A stretch of DNA of 64,000 bases from Zoroaster sp. YZ-2022 (Eukaryota; Echinodermata; Asteroidea; Forcipulatida; Zoroasteridae). Both the position numbers and the translations under genes were made by a program. Below are positions 53,955 to 64,000 of the stretch, piece by piece (positions within the stretch are counted from its first letter, which is position 1; the number at the start of each line of letters is the position of its first letter). The stretch lies in assembly GCA_029582265.1 (NCBI GenBank), contig CM055822.1, positions 2,787,057 to 2,851,056 of the forward strand, in the 5' to 3' direction. Under the pieces are notes generated by a model. It did no database searches, was not told where the DNA came from, and worked only from the letters and a program-made list of their open reading frames with translations.

Positions 53955-54316
53955 CTACTCTACTATCACCTGGCACAGCCTGTCAATGAATGAGCACATC
54001 TTCTCATGTATCCAAGACAACAACATCCGGCCGTTTGTTCTAAGCATGATCTGTCTGGATGTTGAAGTCGAAGGAATATTGACATAGTCACGTTTTCTTA
54101 ACCTTTTCATACGCCTGGTCGTACCACTTCGATTGCACCTTGACACCGTACCGTACTTCTTACACAGATCCAATGGATCACCTTGTACAACTTGTCAGTG
54201 TCTGCCTTTGTACTCTGTCTGAGCATGCCTCTGCATTCATGACAATGTGGTAATTCTCCTCCGCCGCAACACATTCTGCACATGAAGACAAGCCCCTGAT
54301 CCTTTGCCTTCATCAA
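53955..54316 (-). pseudogene. Cys-rich degenerate open frames of unknown family
   Basis: Two overlapping minus-strand frames (54107-54316, then 53955-54173) read like one protein broken by a frameshift near 54110-54170. They contain a Cys/His cluster (CRMCCGGGELPHCHECRGML), then KADTDKLYKVIHWICVRST, then KRLRKRDYVNIPSTSTS. The cluster suggests a zinc-binding segment of a mobile-element protein, but no family was recognised. Conservation of polar/charged pattern across both frames is the only support. Confidence 0.3.
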
Positions 54317-54485
54317 TTTGTCAGCAGGGCAGTCTTTTGCTGATAATCAGACCCTCGTTTCTTCTTCAGTTCTCTTCTCAGCCATTCCCAAGTCTTCTTA
54401 TAACTATTCGGTACATCTCAGGAATCGGCCCGTGAGTGGTTTTCCTCTTAATATTAATTCTTTTGAGCTGTGTCATGTGTTCAAT

Positions 54486-54640
<155 letters not shown>

Positions 54641-54699
54641 AATAGTGCTGCCTATAATAAAATAAGCCCTAGATATATTAATTCTCAAAGGACGTTCCT

Positions 54700-57310
54700 G
54701 GTGTTTATATGAGATGTGATATATACAAACTTGCTATATGACTGTAATAGTATATGTAGGTATACAGTATGCATTATTGCATCTACATGTATAACTTTTA
54801 AATGGTTTTTACATGTGTTGTTTACATATCATTGTTTATTTTATGTTTATATTTCTTACCCCCATGAACCTAAGCATAAGGAAAGTCGGGTGTTGAGGGC
54901 TGTTACGATTTTATTGTGCATTGACATACTCCTTGGGAATATTGTCAGGAACTACTCTAGTAAGTGACCTAAGATAAGAGAACACATGGGGTGTTGGTCA
55001 GGGTACTTCAGCAAGACGTACCAGGGTTGGATGGGCGAAGTAAAGCAAAAATGTTTAGCGTCCCTTGCTTCCTTTTTGGTAGCTGTTTTTGTCTGTAGGC
55101 GCCGCTGTAATATGCAGAGCAGAAACCCTGTTGGGAAAGCTAGCAACAACTAAACTCGGCTGTGGCTGATTTCAAGTCTAACGTTCCATTTATAATTTGT
55201 GATTTCTCACAGCCACGTGTGCGTAGACAATAGATGCATGATCGGCTTGCTGATGATGTGTTGTTAGCACTTGTCAAAATCTTTGGAATTTTAAGAGCTT
55301 TACAGGAACACAGGATGGAACCTCAAGTTCAATGCATTTTTATTTTCCAACTTTAAATTTATTCTTGTGAAAGTGAACTGGGGTTTTCAATACTGAACAA
55401 ACTATTTAATAAAACCACTGTAAACATGTTCAATGTCTGTTCCAACATGTTTCTTTCATTTGTGTGTGTTTTGCACAATTGGAAAACCAATAGTTGTTCA
55501 AAAAAAAAAATTTTTTAAATGGCGGGCCATCTTGAAAATAAAAGTAAAAATAAAAGCCCTCCCGCTTCCTTTTCCGAAACCAGACGCTAACATGTTTTTC
55601 TCGTCCTTATATGTCATTCTTTATCAATTAGTTACACCTTCATTATATTATGTGCTATTATATAACACAAACAATAGATCATTGTCTGACTGAATTGGTA
55701 AATACACATCTCATGCTATCAAATAGTTTTTGCTGATACTTCATCCCAAAAATTTAACTGTTCCCAAGGTTGTCCAACAATGCATTAGTGGACACTATAG
55801 GAGCATTCCTTTAGGAAAACGATGTTGTAATTTAGTACACACAGAAACATTGATTGGGCCTAGAGCTTGGAAGCCGGGCTCTTGTACATGTATTATGGAT
55901 CATTGGATGCGATGCACATGTGCACAATAAACAAACTTAGAACTGTAAACTTTTTCAATAAAATGTCGGTCAAAACAAATTTTCTGGTTTGAAACTCCTA
56001 ATACACTTTGGCAAGAGCAGGCAGCTGCTAGCAAACATCAGGAATAACCTTATGATAATAGGAATGAGGTGAGTAGAGGTTGTATACCGCTAGAAGCATT
56101 TCTGGTTCTCATTTAAAATGGCTTTTATTGAAGAATGTAGGCGATGGAAAACGCATGATAGTAAAAATGTTGTGAATAGCCGTTTGTTATTAAATGGAAT
56201 GAGCTCTATGGACATACATGAGAGACGATTTTATTCAAAAATTTGCATAGTGAAACTGCCATGCAAAATGAATTTGCATAGCAAAATATTTTTTGTATAG
56301 CAATCTGAAAATTTTTATTAGCAAATTTAAAAATGCTTAAAATTACAGTATGTAGTGCATAGGTAAAGCTGTTTTTTTTTAAGGCGTGCACATCGTTTGG
56401 TTCTGTAACTGAATATCAGAGAATTTTACCAGAAATAATAATTTTAGTGTCAAGAAATTGAGCCACAGGTGGTAAAAAAACTCACGTGTAACAACATTCG
56501 CCAAATACAGTCATTCATAAAAACTAGTCCCTCGTCCATTTTCTTTTTGTTTACATTATTTTTATCGATGTAAAACAGAGGCAAATTACAAAACAAGTTA
56601 CAAACTGCGACATGTTCAGATTGCTTTTCAAAGTGAATTTACATGAGTGTAACGTTACTTTTGATTATTAAAATTCGTCAGGAAAATGATTGGTTGAAAG
56701 CGCTGATCATCTGTGTGTGCCAAAAAGCCAGTTCTAAATCTCACCACTACATATATAAATGAATGCTCATTTGTTAATTTTCAAAAACTTTTATTATAAA
56801 AAGTTATTAACGTTTCTAGAGTTCCTTTGATGAATACGGCCATAGTGATCGTATGAAAGCGCACACGTGTTGAACACGGTACTATCGTGTATAGGGGTGG
56901 CTCAATTGCTCAATGTTCCACCCGGTGCCCCAAACTCAGGAGAAGAAAAATAAATACATGCGACTATAAAAAAACTTGGTGGTTGCTGCGTGTTTTTCCA
57001 TTTCAGGAATTTCGCCCGTAGTTAATTAATCAGCAGAAAATATTGCATGTACATAAATTTTAGGCATTGCGGATAAAACCTTTACACGGATTACTGAAAT
57101 AAGTTGCATGTATGGATGTAAAACAAGTGCACGTGTTTGCAGTTTGCATCAACACCGTCGCGTCGGCGTGAAGTGTTGTTTACACGTACGGCGTCACTGG
57201 ACGTTACCCCAACGTGGACTGGACACACGAAACAAACCCAGTCGAGACGGATAACTTATTATTTTTAGATGAAATACGCCACATATAACGTTATTTCGGG
57301 AAGGTTTATG
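54700..57310. other. Gene-free stretch
   Basis: No exon with plausible splice sites, RNA gene or strong repeat was recognised. Small open frames here lack family motifs. Confidence 0.4.
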
Positions 57311-57565
57311 GTGTCGTGGCCGAGCGGTCTAGCGCACCGAACTTTCAAGTTCTGGAGCGGTTCGAGCCCGGTAGTCGACTTACTTGTGTCCTTGAAACAA
57401 GGCACTAACCATAATTACTTCGTCCTTCGGATGGGACAAGCCGTAGGTCCCGTGTGTTGTAATGCAGTAAAGAACCCAGGATACTTATCGTGAAAGTGTT
57501 TCTGGTTTAGCGCCTCCAGAATAGGCAACAACTAGATTGATGGCGCTTTACAAATGCTGAATTGG
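57311..57565 (+). mobile_element. tRNA-Leu(CAA)-derived SINE, second type of body
   Basis: The head gtgtcgtggccgagcggtct is identical to the SINE at 8647. It has a CAA anticodon loop (ctttcaagtt) and a B-box ggttcgagccc. The body differs: it contains 'cttcggatgggac', 'aagaacccaggat' and ends 'ggcgctttacaaatgc', a 3' pattern common in animal SINEs. There is no long microsatellite tail here. Confidence 0.75.
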
Positions 57566-57699
57566 ATTGGGAATATGATTTCAAAAAATTTATAAATATG
57601 CCGAAATTTGTATCTTACCATCTGCGATGCAATATTTGATCATCGCCAGATTGTCCAGAATTGCGTCGCATTTTGCGATGCGATACAGGGGAAATCGTT

Positions 57700-58730
57700 C
57701 ACTGGTTTATACCCGTTCCCACTATCACGATTCGCGCCACGATTGGAAATCGTAGTACCAATCAAATAGATATCGTCATTGATCCTATCAGATCTTATCA
57801 GATCTTGAGGTCAGTCGTAGCAATCGTGTTGATCGTAAAACATGTTTGGACGGTTCCAAAAAATTTTCTACGATCAACACGATTATTCTAATCGTGATCA
57901 TCGCATGAGATCGTATTGGATCGTAACAAAGCGCATTGAGATCGCATCTAATAGTGCTTCGAAAGTCGTGGTGATCGGGGTTAACGCGGACAAGACCGAT
58001 ACCACGCTCTGTTGAGATGCGCTGCGATCTCCACGATCTGTCACGATCTGTTACGCTCTGTCGGGTACCATCGCTCACGACCGGACATGATTGACTCACG
58101 ATTTGATACGAGTTGATACGAGTAGATGCGAGTAGATGCGATTAGTACACTGCAAAATATCACGTTGTGTCATCCTCAACCCTGCCATCATCAATGATTG
58201 TGGGTTGTGGTCTTCACTCTGTAGAAGTTCAGAAACAATGAAGTCCATGGTGATCGGGCTGTATATGCTGCCCGTCAGGGTTCAATCATGGCTCAAATCG
58301 TGATCACTCTCCATCCCGATCGTGAGGAACATCGCCTACAATTGTATCCGATCGCAAAGAGCGCATCAGTTCGTGATGATCGTATCGGAACGTATCCGAA
58401 CGTATCTGCACCGTATCAGATCGTCCAAAATCAGGTTTGATCGTGATCGTCGTCGGAATCAGAGGACTAATCGTGGACTCAATCCGGGACAATGTTCGGA
58501 ACGTATCTGATCGTATCTGGTGGGGCTTAGATCGCGACAGATCGTCTCATCTGAAATTGACCAATCATTATATCGCGTCCAAGCGCGCCAAATCGTACCT
58601 AGAACGTATCGACTCGCATCAGCTCGCATCCAAACGTGAAATTCAGAAAGGAACAAAAATTCCACGATCAGCTACGAATGGCCAATCGTGGCGTTCGTAA
58701 CGGATCGCACGACGGTGGAACCTAGCATTA
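57700..58730. repeat. GATCGT-rich foldback region, about 1 kb
   Basis: The stretch is dominated by degenerate 'gatcgt/acgatc', 'cgtatc' and 'tgatcg' units in both orientations. Its two ends are imperfect inverted repeats: gccacgattgg with tcgtag near 57735-57756, and ctacgaatggccaatcgtggc near 58673-58693. No coding sequence is credible; this is probably a foldback DNA element. Confidence 0.6.
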
Positions 58731-59714
58731 CACGTATGTATGGCGTTATGTTTAACTTTGAGGTTGTGTTTTCAAAAACATATCAAACGTTTCGTGACAT
58801 AACAATGTATATACCTGCAGCTGGCTTCATCATTTCTTCATGAAAATACTAACACCTATGCCTGTTGCATTTAAGTGTTGCATTAATTTTGACAATTAAT
58901 CATGCACAACCCAGTGTGGTTGATACATTGTGTTTTGTCAATTTTTCGATTTTCATTTCATGACATTTATTTCCATTCCAACAATAAATGAATTTTTTAC
59001 AATAATTGAACAGTTTGAGATAACAGTAGGGTGGGGCATAACCAAAAAGCCAAAACATGTGGTCTTGTGCCCACAGCACATAAGACGTATCTAAAGACTA
59101 ACAATAACAAGTACACTCATATAAAACAATTTAATACATAAATAATTTAAAATTAGAATAATAGAGAATTAGCTGTTGCCAACTGCTCAGAATAATAAGT
59201 TGAGTTCAGTAATTAAAGATATAGTTAGCAAAAGTAAATACAAAAAAAAATTAAGAAACCAAAGATTAAATTGTATGTTTAATAATAAATAATTTGGAAT
59301 TACGCAAAATAGTCCTACTGTAGGACCATTTATTCTACTATCCATTCTTGATAGAAGAGAATCTTGATTTCTGATCACCTTATCAAGTTTGCCATGCAGA
59401 TCCAGACGCCGTATTTTGAATTTTCCACCGTAGGGTATTGGCGATGTCATTGTCTGAGAGTGTGGCCAGCAGATAATCCAGGTCACCTGATACACTTGAT
59501 GGGAGGGCTCTTTTTCTCTTTTATTGGCATTGTAAAAGCAAATTCTTAAATCCAAGATTTGAAGTTGTAGGTGAGATGCTCATAAAGAGTTTAGATTTCA
59601 AAGAGATTTTAAGAGATGGAGAATATTGTGAAACTATGGTGTTTTTCTGGAGCTTTTGATCTCATCACGTCTGTTCATGGTGACGTTCCATACTTCCAAA
59701 ATATATTACTGAGT

Positions 59715-60185
59715 AGATAAACGTGACGACCCAGTGCATATGCTTGATATGACCAGTGTAATAGCTTGATATGACCCAGTGCATGTGCTTGAGTAGACCA
59801 GTGCATGTGTGATGACTGTTGCATGCGCTGGCAGTACGACATTCTGATGCATGTGCTTGATATGACCCAGTGCATGTGCCAGATACGACCAGTGCATGTG
59901 CAGATACGACCCAGTGCATGTTGACATGAGCCAGTGCATGTGTAGCAGTACGACCCAGTGCATGTGCAGTACGACCCAGTGCGGCCATGCGACCCAGTCA
60001 CGTAATGGCAGTACGACCCAGTGCGTATGTAGCTGATACGACCCAGTGCGTGTGCATGCACGACGGTGCGTAATGCTGATACGACCCAGTGCATGTGCAT
60101 GCACGACCAGTGCATGGCATGCTGACCCAGTGCCCGTGTGCTTGATATGACCCAGTGGCATGCTTGACTGACCCAGTGCATGCTG
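59715..60185. repeat. Degenerate minisatellite of 'acgacccagtgcatgtgc' units
   Basis: About 20 units of roughly 18-30 bp carry the core gacccagtgcatg with variable spacers (cttgatat, cagta, tgatac). Minus-strand frames rich in 'CTGSY/HALGRI' come from the repeat and are not genes. Confidence 0.9.
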
Positions 60186-60968
60186 ATCACTACTTCTTTA
60201 TTTGTCTTAAGATTGGGGTGGCCATGTGATGTTATAGTGCTGTGATTGGCCATATGCTATGGTGGAGAAGCCAGTTTGGAAGATGGGTACCCATGGAGGC
60301 AAGGTTTGATCAGTATGTATCGTATTTTTGTTAAATTAATTATTTTCTTTTGGTGATAGAAAACAGATGTGAAAGTGAATGTATGGCATGGATCTTCTCT
60401 TGAGTGGTTTTGGTTTCGCAAAGACAGTGATGTGAATCTAAGCGAGAAGCCCCAGAAGGATGTATTCCCCATCTGAAGTTAACTTCTTATGGTACATCAA
60501 GCACTCATTCCTGAGAGTAAGTCTTTCAAAAAGAGCATATAGGTAATCTTACATAACAGAGAAAGAAAATCAACTTCAAACATTTTGTTTTTGAGTTCCT
60601 GAAGGGAGTAATTTCCCTGTGATCATATAACCAAATACAACGGACAATCAGGGAATGCACTCAAAACAGATTTGTGCGCCTAATTGATACATTTTTTCAC
60701 CATTTTGGATTTTATTTCTGTTTCCATCCTAAGTTATTACATCTGTCTTTCGGTATTGAAGGCTTCATGATTGTGTTGATGATTTTGTTAAAGAACAAAT
60801 GAAGTATTATACAGGTACAAGTAGATATTACTATTTTTTAAATTATTTTACAGGTGATTTCTTTTGAAGATGTACAATCTTGATTTTGAGGGTTATTTCG
60901 CAATATCCGATCTAAGCGATAAGCATACAGGTAAATCAATCATGAGGATTATAAAGGGTTCTTGATAT

Positions 60969-61262
60969 TTAAATTGACCTTTCAGAGAAGTAGCAGGTCA
61001 TTAGGAAATGAATAACATAAGTTTTATTATCAATCTCAGTAAAATATTCGTAAAAACATTCTCCAAGAAGCCCTTTTGCCTCAAATTCGAGAATGTCCAT
61101 GTAGGTCCACTGGGGTGGGGTGTGGGGGAATAGAACTCTATGTTCAAAATCACCATCTTCCTGATAAGTTGCCTTTGCAAAAGTCACCCTCCAGTCCAAC
61201 AAAGCACCTAGTGTTGGCACAAAAACAGTGCTGTTGTAGCATTTAAATGTTAGAGACATTTT
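60969..61262 (-). CDS. Candidate exon of an unidentified gene
   Basis: On the minus strand a good acceptor (TTGAATTTCAG|AAAATG) precedes a 96-codon frame. Its first 65 or so residues look like conserved protein (LGALLDWRVTFAKATYQ, then HRVLFPHTPPQWTYMDILEF). There is no repeat elsewhere in the window that explains it. A stop closes the frame at 60969; a weak AG|GTCAAT donor lies just before. No partner exon was found on either side and no family is recognised. It could be a terminal exon of a gene extending beyond the window, or a relic. Confidence 0.3.
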   Translation of the reverse strand, partial: KMSLTFKCYNSTVFVPTLGALLDWRVTFAKATYQEDGDFEHRVLFPHTPPQWTYMDILEFEAKGLLGECFYEYFTEIDNKTYVIHFLMTCYFSERSI

Positions 61263-61404
61263 CTGAAATTCAAGACAAAGGGTTTTAGAAAAATGAATTT
61301 TTACAATATTTTATCTTGAGGAATTAGATAATAAAATGTATGTAGGAAGTAATGTTTTATGGTAGCACTATGTAGAAAATGCCATGTTAGAAGTTGTAAC
61401 AATT

Positions 61405-61490
61405 GTTGGTTCTGAGAAGAACTGACGTGGTAAGAAACTCAACGTTTTGAGTCAGTGATACTTCTGAATTGTCTTCAGTAGAGAAGACGA
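61405..61490 (-). mobile_element. Second copy of the retroelement terminal block at 3713-3775
   Basis: Shared with 3713-3775: 'ggttctgagaagaa', 'aagaaactcaacgttt' and 'attgtcttcag', in the same order. The core corresponding to GAAA is altered to AAAA here. Confidence 0.45.
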
Positions 61491-62143
61491 TGTTGTTTAT
61501 TGTCTTTATGACTACAACCTCTCTCAGTTACAGATATTTGCTTGCAGACCATTATACACACATGTACAATGTGTACAATTTTCATTTCATTGACATGGAT
61601 ACATTGTATTTTTGGGCAAAAGACGTGCGGCTACTTGTTTTCCAAACTGGGAAATACCTGATTAAACTGTATGAGGTATGTGTACATTACTAAATAATGA
61701 ACCATTTCATTTTCTTGGTAGTGGTTTGAGATGTGCAGACTTAGTTACCGGATCTGTGTCAGCACTTTCAAAGACTTCTGGCAGTTCTCATGTGGACTAC
61801 TCGGGTAGATTTGATTCCTCGAAGTGCATATGCTGGCAATGACTTTTGTAGTGATATGCTGGTGCAGGAACTGTGGTGGTGTGGACAGCCATTGTCTCTG
61901 ATGGCAGTATGCTCCTATATTCCATTTGTATTGATGACTATCTATTTCTTGCAGGCCAGTTGTAAGCCACCAGTTGTACCTGTACTTCAAGAGGTAATGA
62001 GAATTTCACTCATGTTTCTATCTTATTTTTCACTACTATTTATTGTGCATTTATGGCTAACAGTTAGGTCGCGGGCAGTTAGCCGCCAACATGAATTCAT
62101 AGATGGTTTTTTATTTTGCATATTATACTAATATGTAATTATT

Positions 62144-62212
62144 AGAGATTGCTCAGTTGGTTAAGAGCTGGCATGTCAACCTTGGAGGTCTCGAGGTTCA
62201 AATCTTACTCTA
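62144..62212 (+). repeat. tRNA-like SINE head, degenerate
   Basis: The A-box-like ttgctcagttggttaagagc and B-box-like aggttcaaatc are present, and the AGAG/CTCT ends pair. Downstream 'cattcatcccaaacaa' recurs at about 62541-62556, behind a more decayed head at 62475-62515, so two copies of one SINE family lie here. The anticodon arm does not pair well, arguing against a working tRNA. Confidence 0.45.
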
Positions 62213-62799
62213 TTAAATTTGTCTTCATTCATCCCAAACAATGTATTGATGTACCTGGTCAGTTTCACTTGTGCAGGGTTTTATTGATAACCATGATATA
62301 AAAAGTTGCATCCTCTTTCTAGAGATCCTCGGACTGCCATCACTTCATAAAGCAGGTTATATCGTAACATGGGATATGATCTGATATACTGCATTCTTTG
62401 TTTCTAATAACTTTTGACTAGTGCCTCCCTGAAGAAGAGTATTGACAGAAGGAGGCTGCCAACATAACGCTCAGGGAACTAGATGGCTCGAAGTTGTTAG
62501 AGTGCATGTTCAAATGCCAATTCCTGGTGTGAATTTTTTTGTTCATCCCAAACAACGCCATAATTATTAATAAGATGAAACCTCACTCTGGAACTTCCTT
62601 CCTGCATCCCATGTTTCCTACCATCTGTAATCTCCCTCAGTTCAAAAATGTTAATGCCACCATATCTATCTTTTCTGTGACTTGAAATTGTTAACTTTCT
62701 CTTTGGTAGCAACCTCCACCAAAAGTTATTAGACCTAATGAAGGGGCCACCTTCACCAACTGTGTCAAACAAACAAACAAACTCTTGCACTGGAGCTCA

Positions 62800-64000
62800 A
62801 AGCCTGACTGTTTGTATAGTCCTTACCCATTACCTGGGATATGCTTCTGTTCATATATATTATCAGAAGTCTTATTACCTACATGATGGTATTGTACTCT
62901 AAGAATAATGGATTTGGGACATTCTTGATGTATTGTTCCACAGACTGACTGCCCAATGTATCAAAAGTTTTTTCTGATGTAGTTTCGGTGTGAAGTAACA
63001 TGTCATTATTTGGACCCAGATCTGTACTGAATACATCTTACTGTAGTAAATTTACTTGTGATAGTGAGTTCAGCTTAGTACATTATGTGTCACTTAAAAT
63101 GTACAAGAAAGTAAATTGTGATGTCATGAGCTAAGGGTTCATGGCAAGTATTCACATAAGATTCAACATATTTCACCATGCACACATTTTGTTATATAAG
63201 CTTAATGTTATCAAATTTGCCTATTCTTTTTGTATTTGTAGCTTGAAATTATACATGTACAATAACTTGTCAGTTTTATGGTTTTATTTTATACATTTTG
63301 ATTCCTCTAAACTTAATGCTTACTATATTTGAAAACTGTATTTCTTGTTTTTAAAAAGCTAAATTGGAACACGCAAAAATGACCTTTTTAAATGATCCAG
63401 TGCAATGAGGATATGTTGGCCAATAATTTAAATATAATTGTGTTTTCTTCATATGGAAAAAAGGATGAAACTTTGGAACAAACCAATACTGATGACAGTA
63501 ACTTAAAGAGAAACTGTGGATAAAAGATGCTGCAATACATATATGGCAATTGATAGTTATTGAGAAGATTGTCATTTCTATACGCAAACGAGCGTATCAC
63601 TAGACATGAGTTACAGATTCCTAACGAAAGACTAGCTATTGAAGGTATGTTTGAATAGACTTGATTGCAGAGCATTGCAGACAAGTAAGGTTGTAGTAAT
63701 AGTGAAATTGTATGAGTAGCCTAGGAGGTATAAAGAGCAAATGTGCAAGCGCACACATATAGTAGTACAAATCCTAAATTACTCGGCTGCATGGTAATTT
63801 GCAAGGGTATCCCATTAATTTTTTTGGCCAAAGCAGTGATAGTGAGAACCAGGGTCCATGTGCTGTTATATACTTAACGTGTATGTAATAAATAGATTAG
63901 TTAAAGGTGGAAAATATGGTACAATAAACATACTGATCTTGCCATTGATGAATAAAAATCCCCATGGCAACAAAATGATTTGGTTGTTTATTTACTTATT
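62800..64000. other. Gene-free AT-rich end of the window
   Basis: No exon, RNA gene or structured repeat was recognised on either strand. Confidence 0.4.

Noticed and set aside
59665..60253. Minus-strand frames of 107-192 codons with repeated 'HALGRI/CTGSY'
   Set aside because: They derive from the degenerate minisatellite and not from a repetitive protein gene; there is no start context, splice site or flanking coding sequence.

Overview
The window is AT-rich, intron-bearing, repeat-dense animal nuclear DNA. There are no operons, ribosome binding sites or bacterial genes. tRNA-Leu-derived SINEs, L2/CR1-like and Penelope-like reverse transcriptase relics, TTAA-flanked MITEs and an intracellular NACHT-LRR receptor gene suggest a marine invertebrate, probably a deuterostome (echinoderm, hemichordate or cephalochordate). 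The species cannot be fixed from this sequence.

The only convincing host gene lies on the + strand from 25240 to about 36036. Seven exons, all joined through phase-1 introns, add up to an exact reading frame of about 1038 codons. In order they encode a short N-terminal stretch with two N-glycosylation sequons, one transmembrane helix followed by a basic patch, a low-complexity linker built from small symmetric exons, and one large exon with a complete NACHT ATPase and C-terminal leucine-rich repeats. The model is therefore a membrane-anchored NLR. The locus also holds a broken NACHT exon (27145-27461), a partial NACHT duplicate with an internal deletion (about 31911-32262), and a 10-unit minisatellite that copies the end of one exon together with its splice donor (30355-30810).

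The second notable system is a 2.46-kb retroelement present twice in opposite orientation (11215-13676 minus; 41758-44220 plus). Each copy has its own 12-bp target-site duplication and an (AAC)n 3' tail. The only coding sequence is a Jockey-like ORF1 (nucleic-acid-binding, three zinc knuckles), with no endonuclease or reverse transcriptase. For the minus copy, an unoccupied paralogous target site lies at 18646-18657.

Layout: 1-11 kb holds minisatellites, MITEs, a 306-bp near-perfect palindrome and a SINE whose tail has become an 889-bp (AAT)n array. 11-14 kb is retroelement copy 1. 14-25 kb is dispersed repeats and a Penelope-like RT relic. 25-36 kb is the NLR locus. 36-41 kb is MITEs and a nested SINE/MITE cluster. 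41-44 kb is an L2-like RT fragment and retroelement copy 2. 45.5-48.6 kb is a nested piggyBac-type element. 50.3-51.8 kb is a 266-bp satellite running into a 500-N gap. 52.3-54.7 kb is L2-like relics and microsatellites. 57-60 kb is a SINE, a GATCGT-rich foldback region and a 'GACCCAGTGCATG' minisatellite. 60-64 kb is mostly featureless, with one candidate minus-strand exon and tRNA-like SINE heads.
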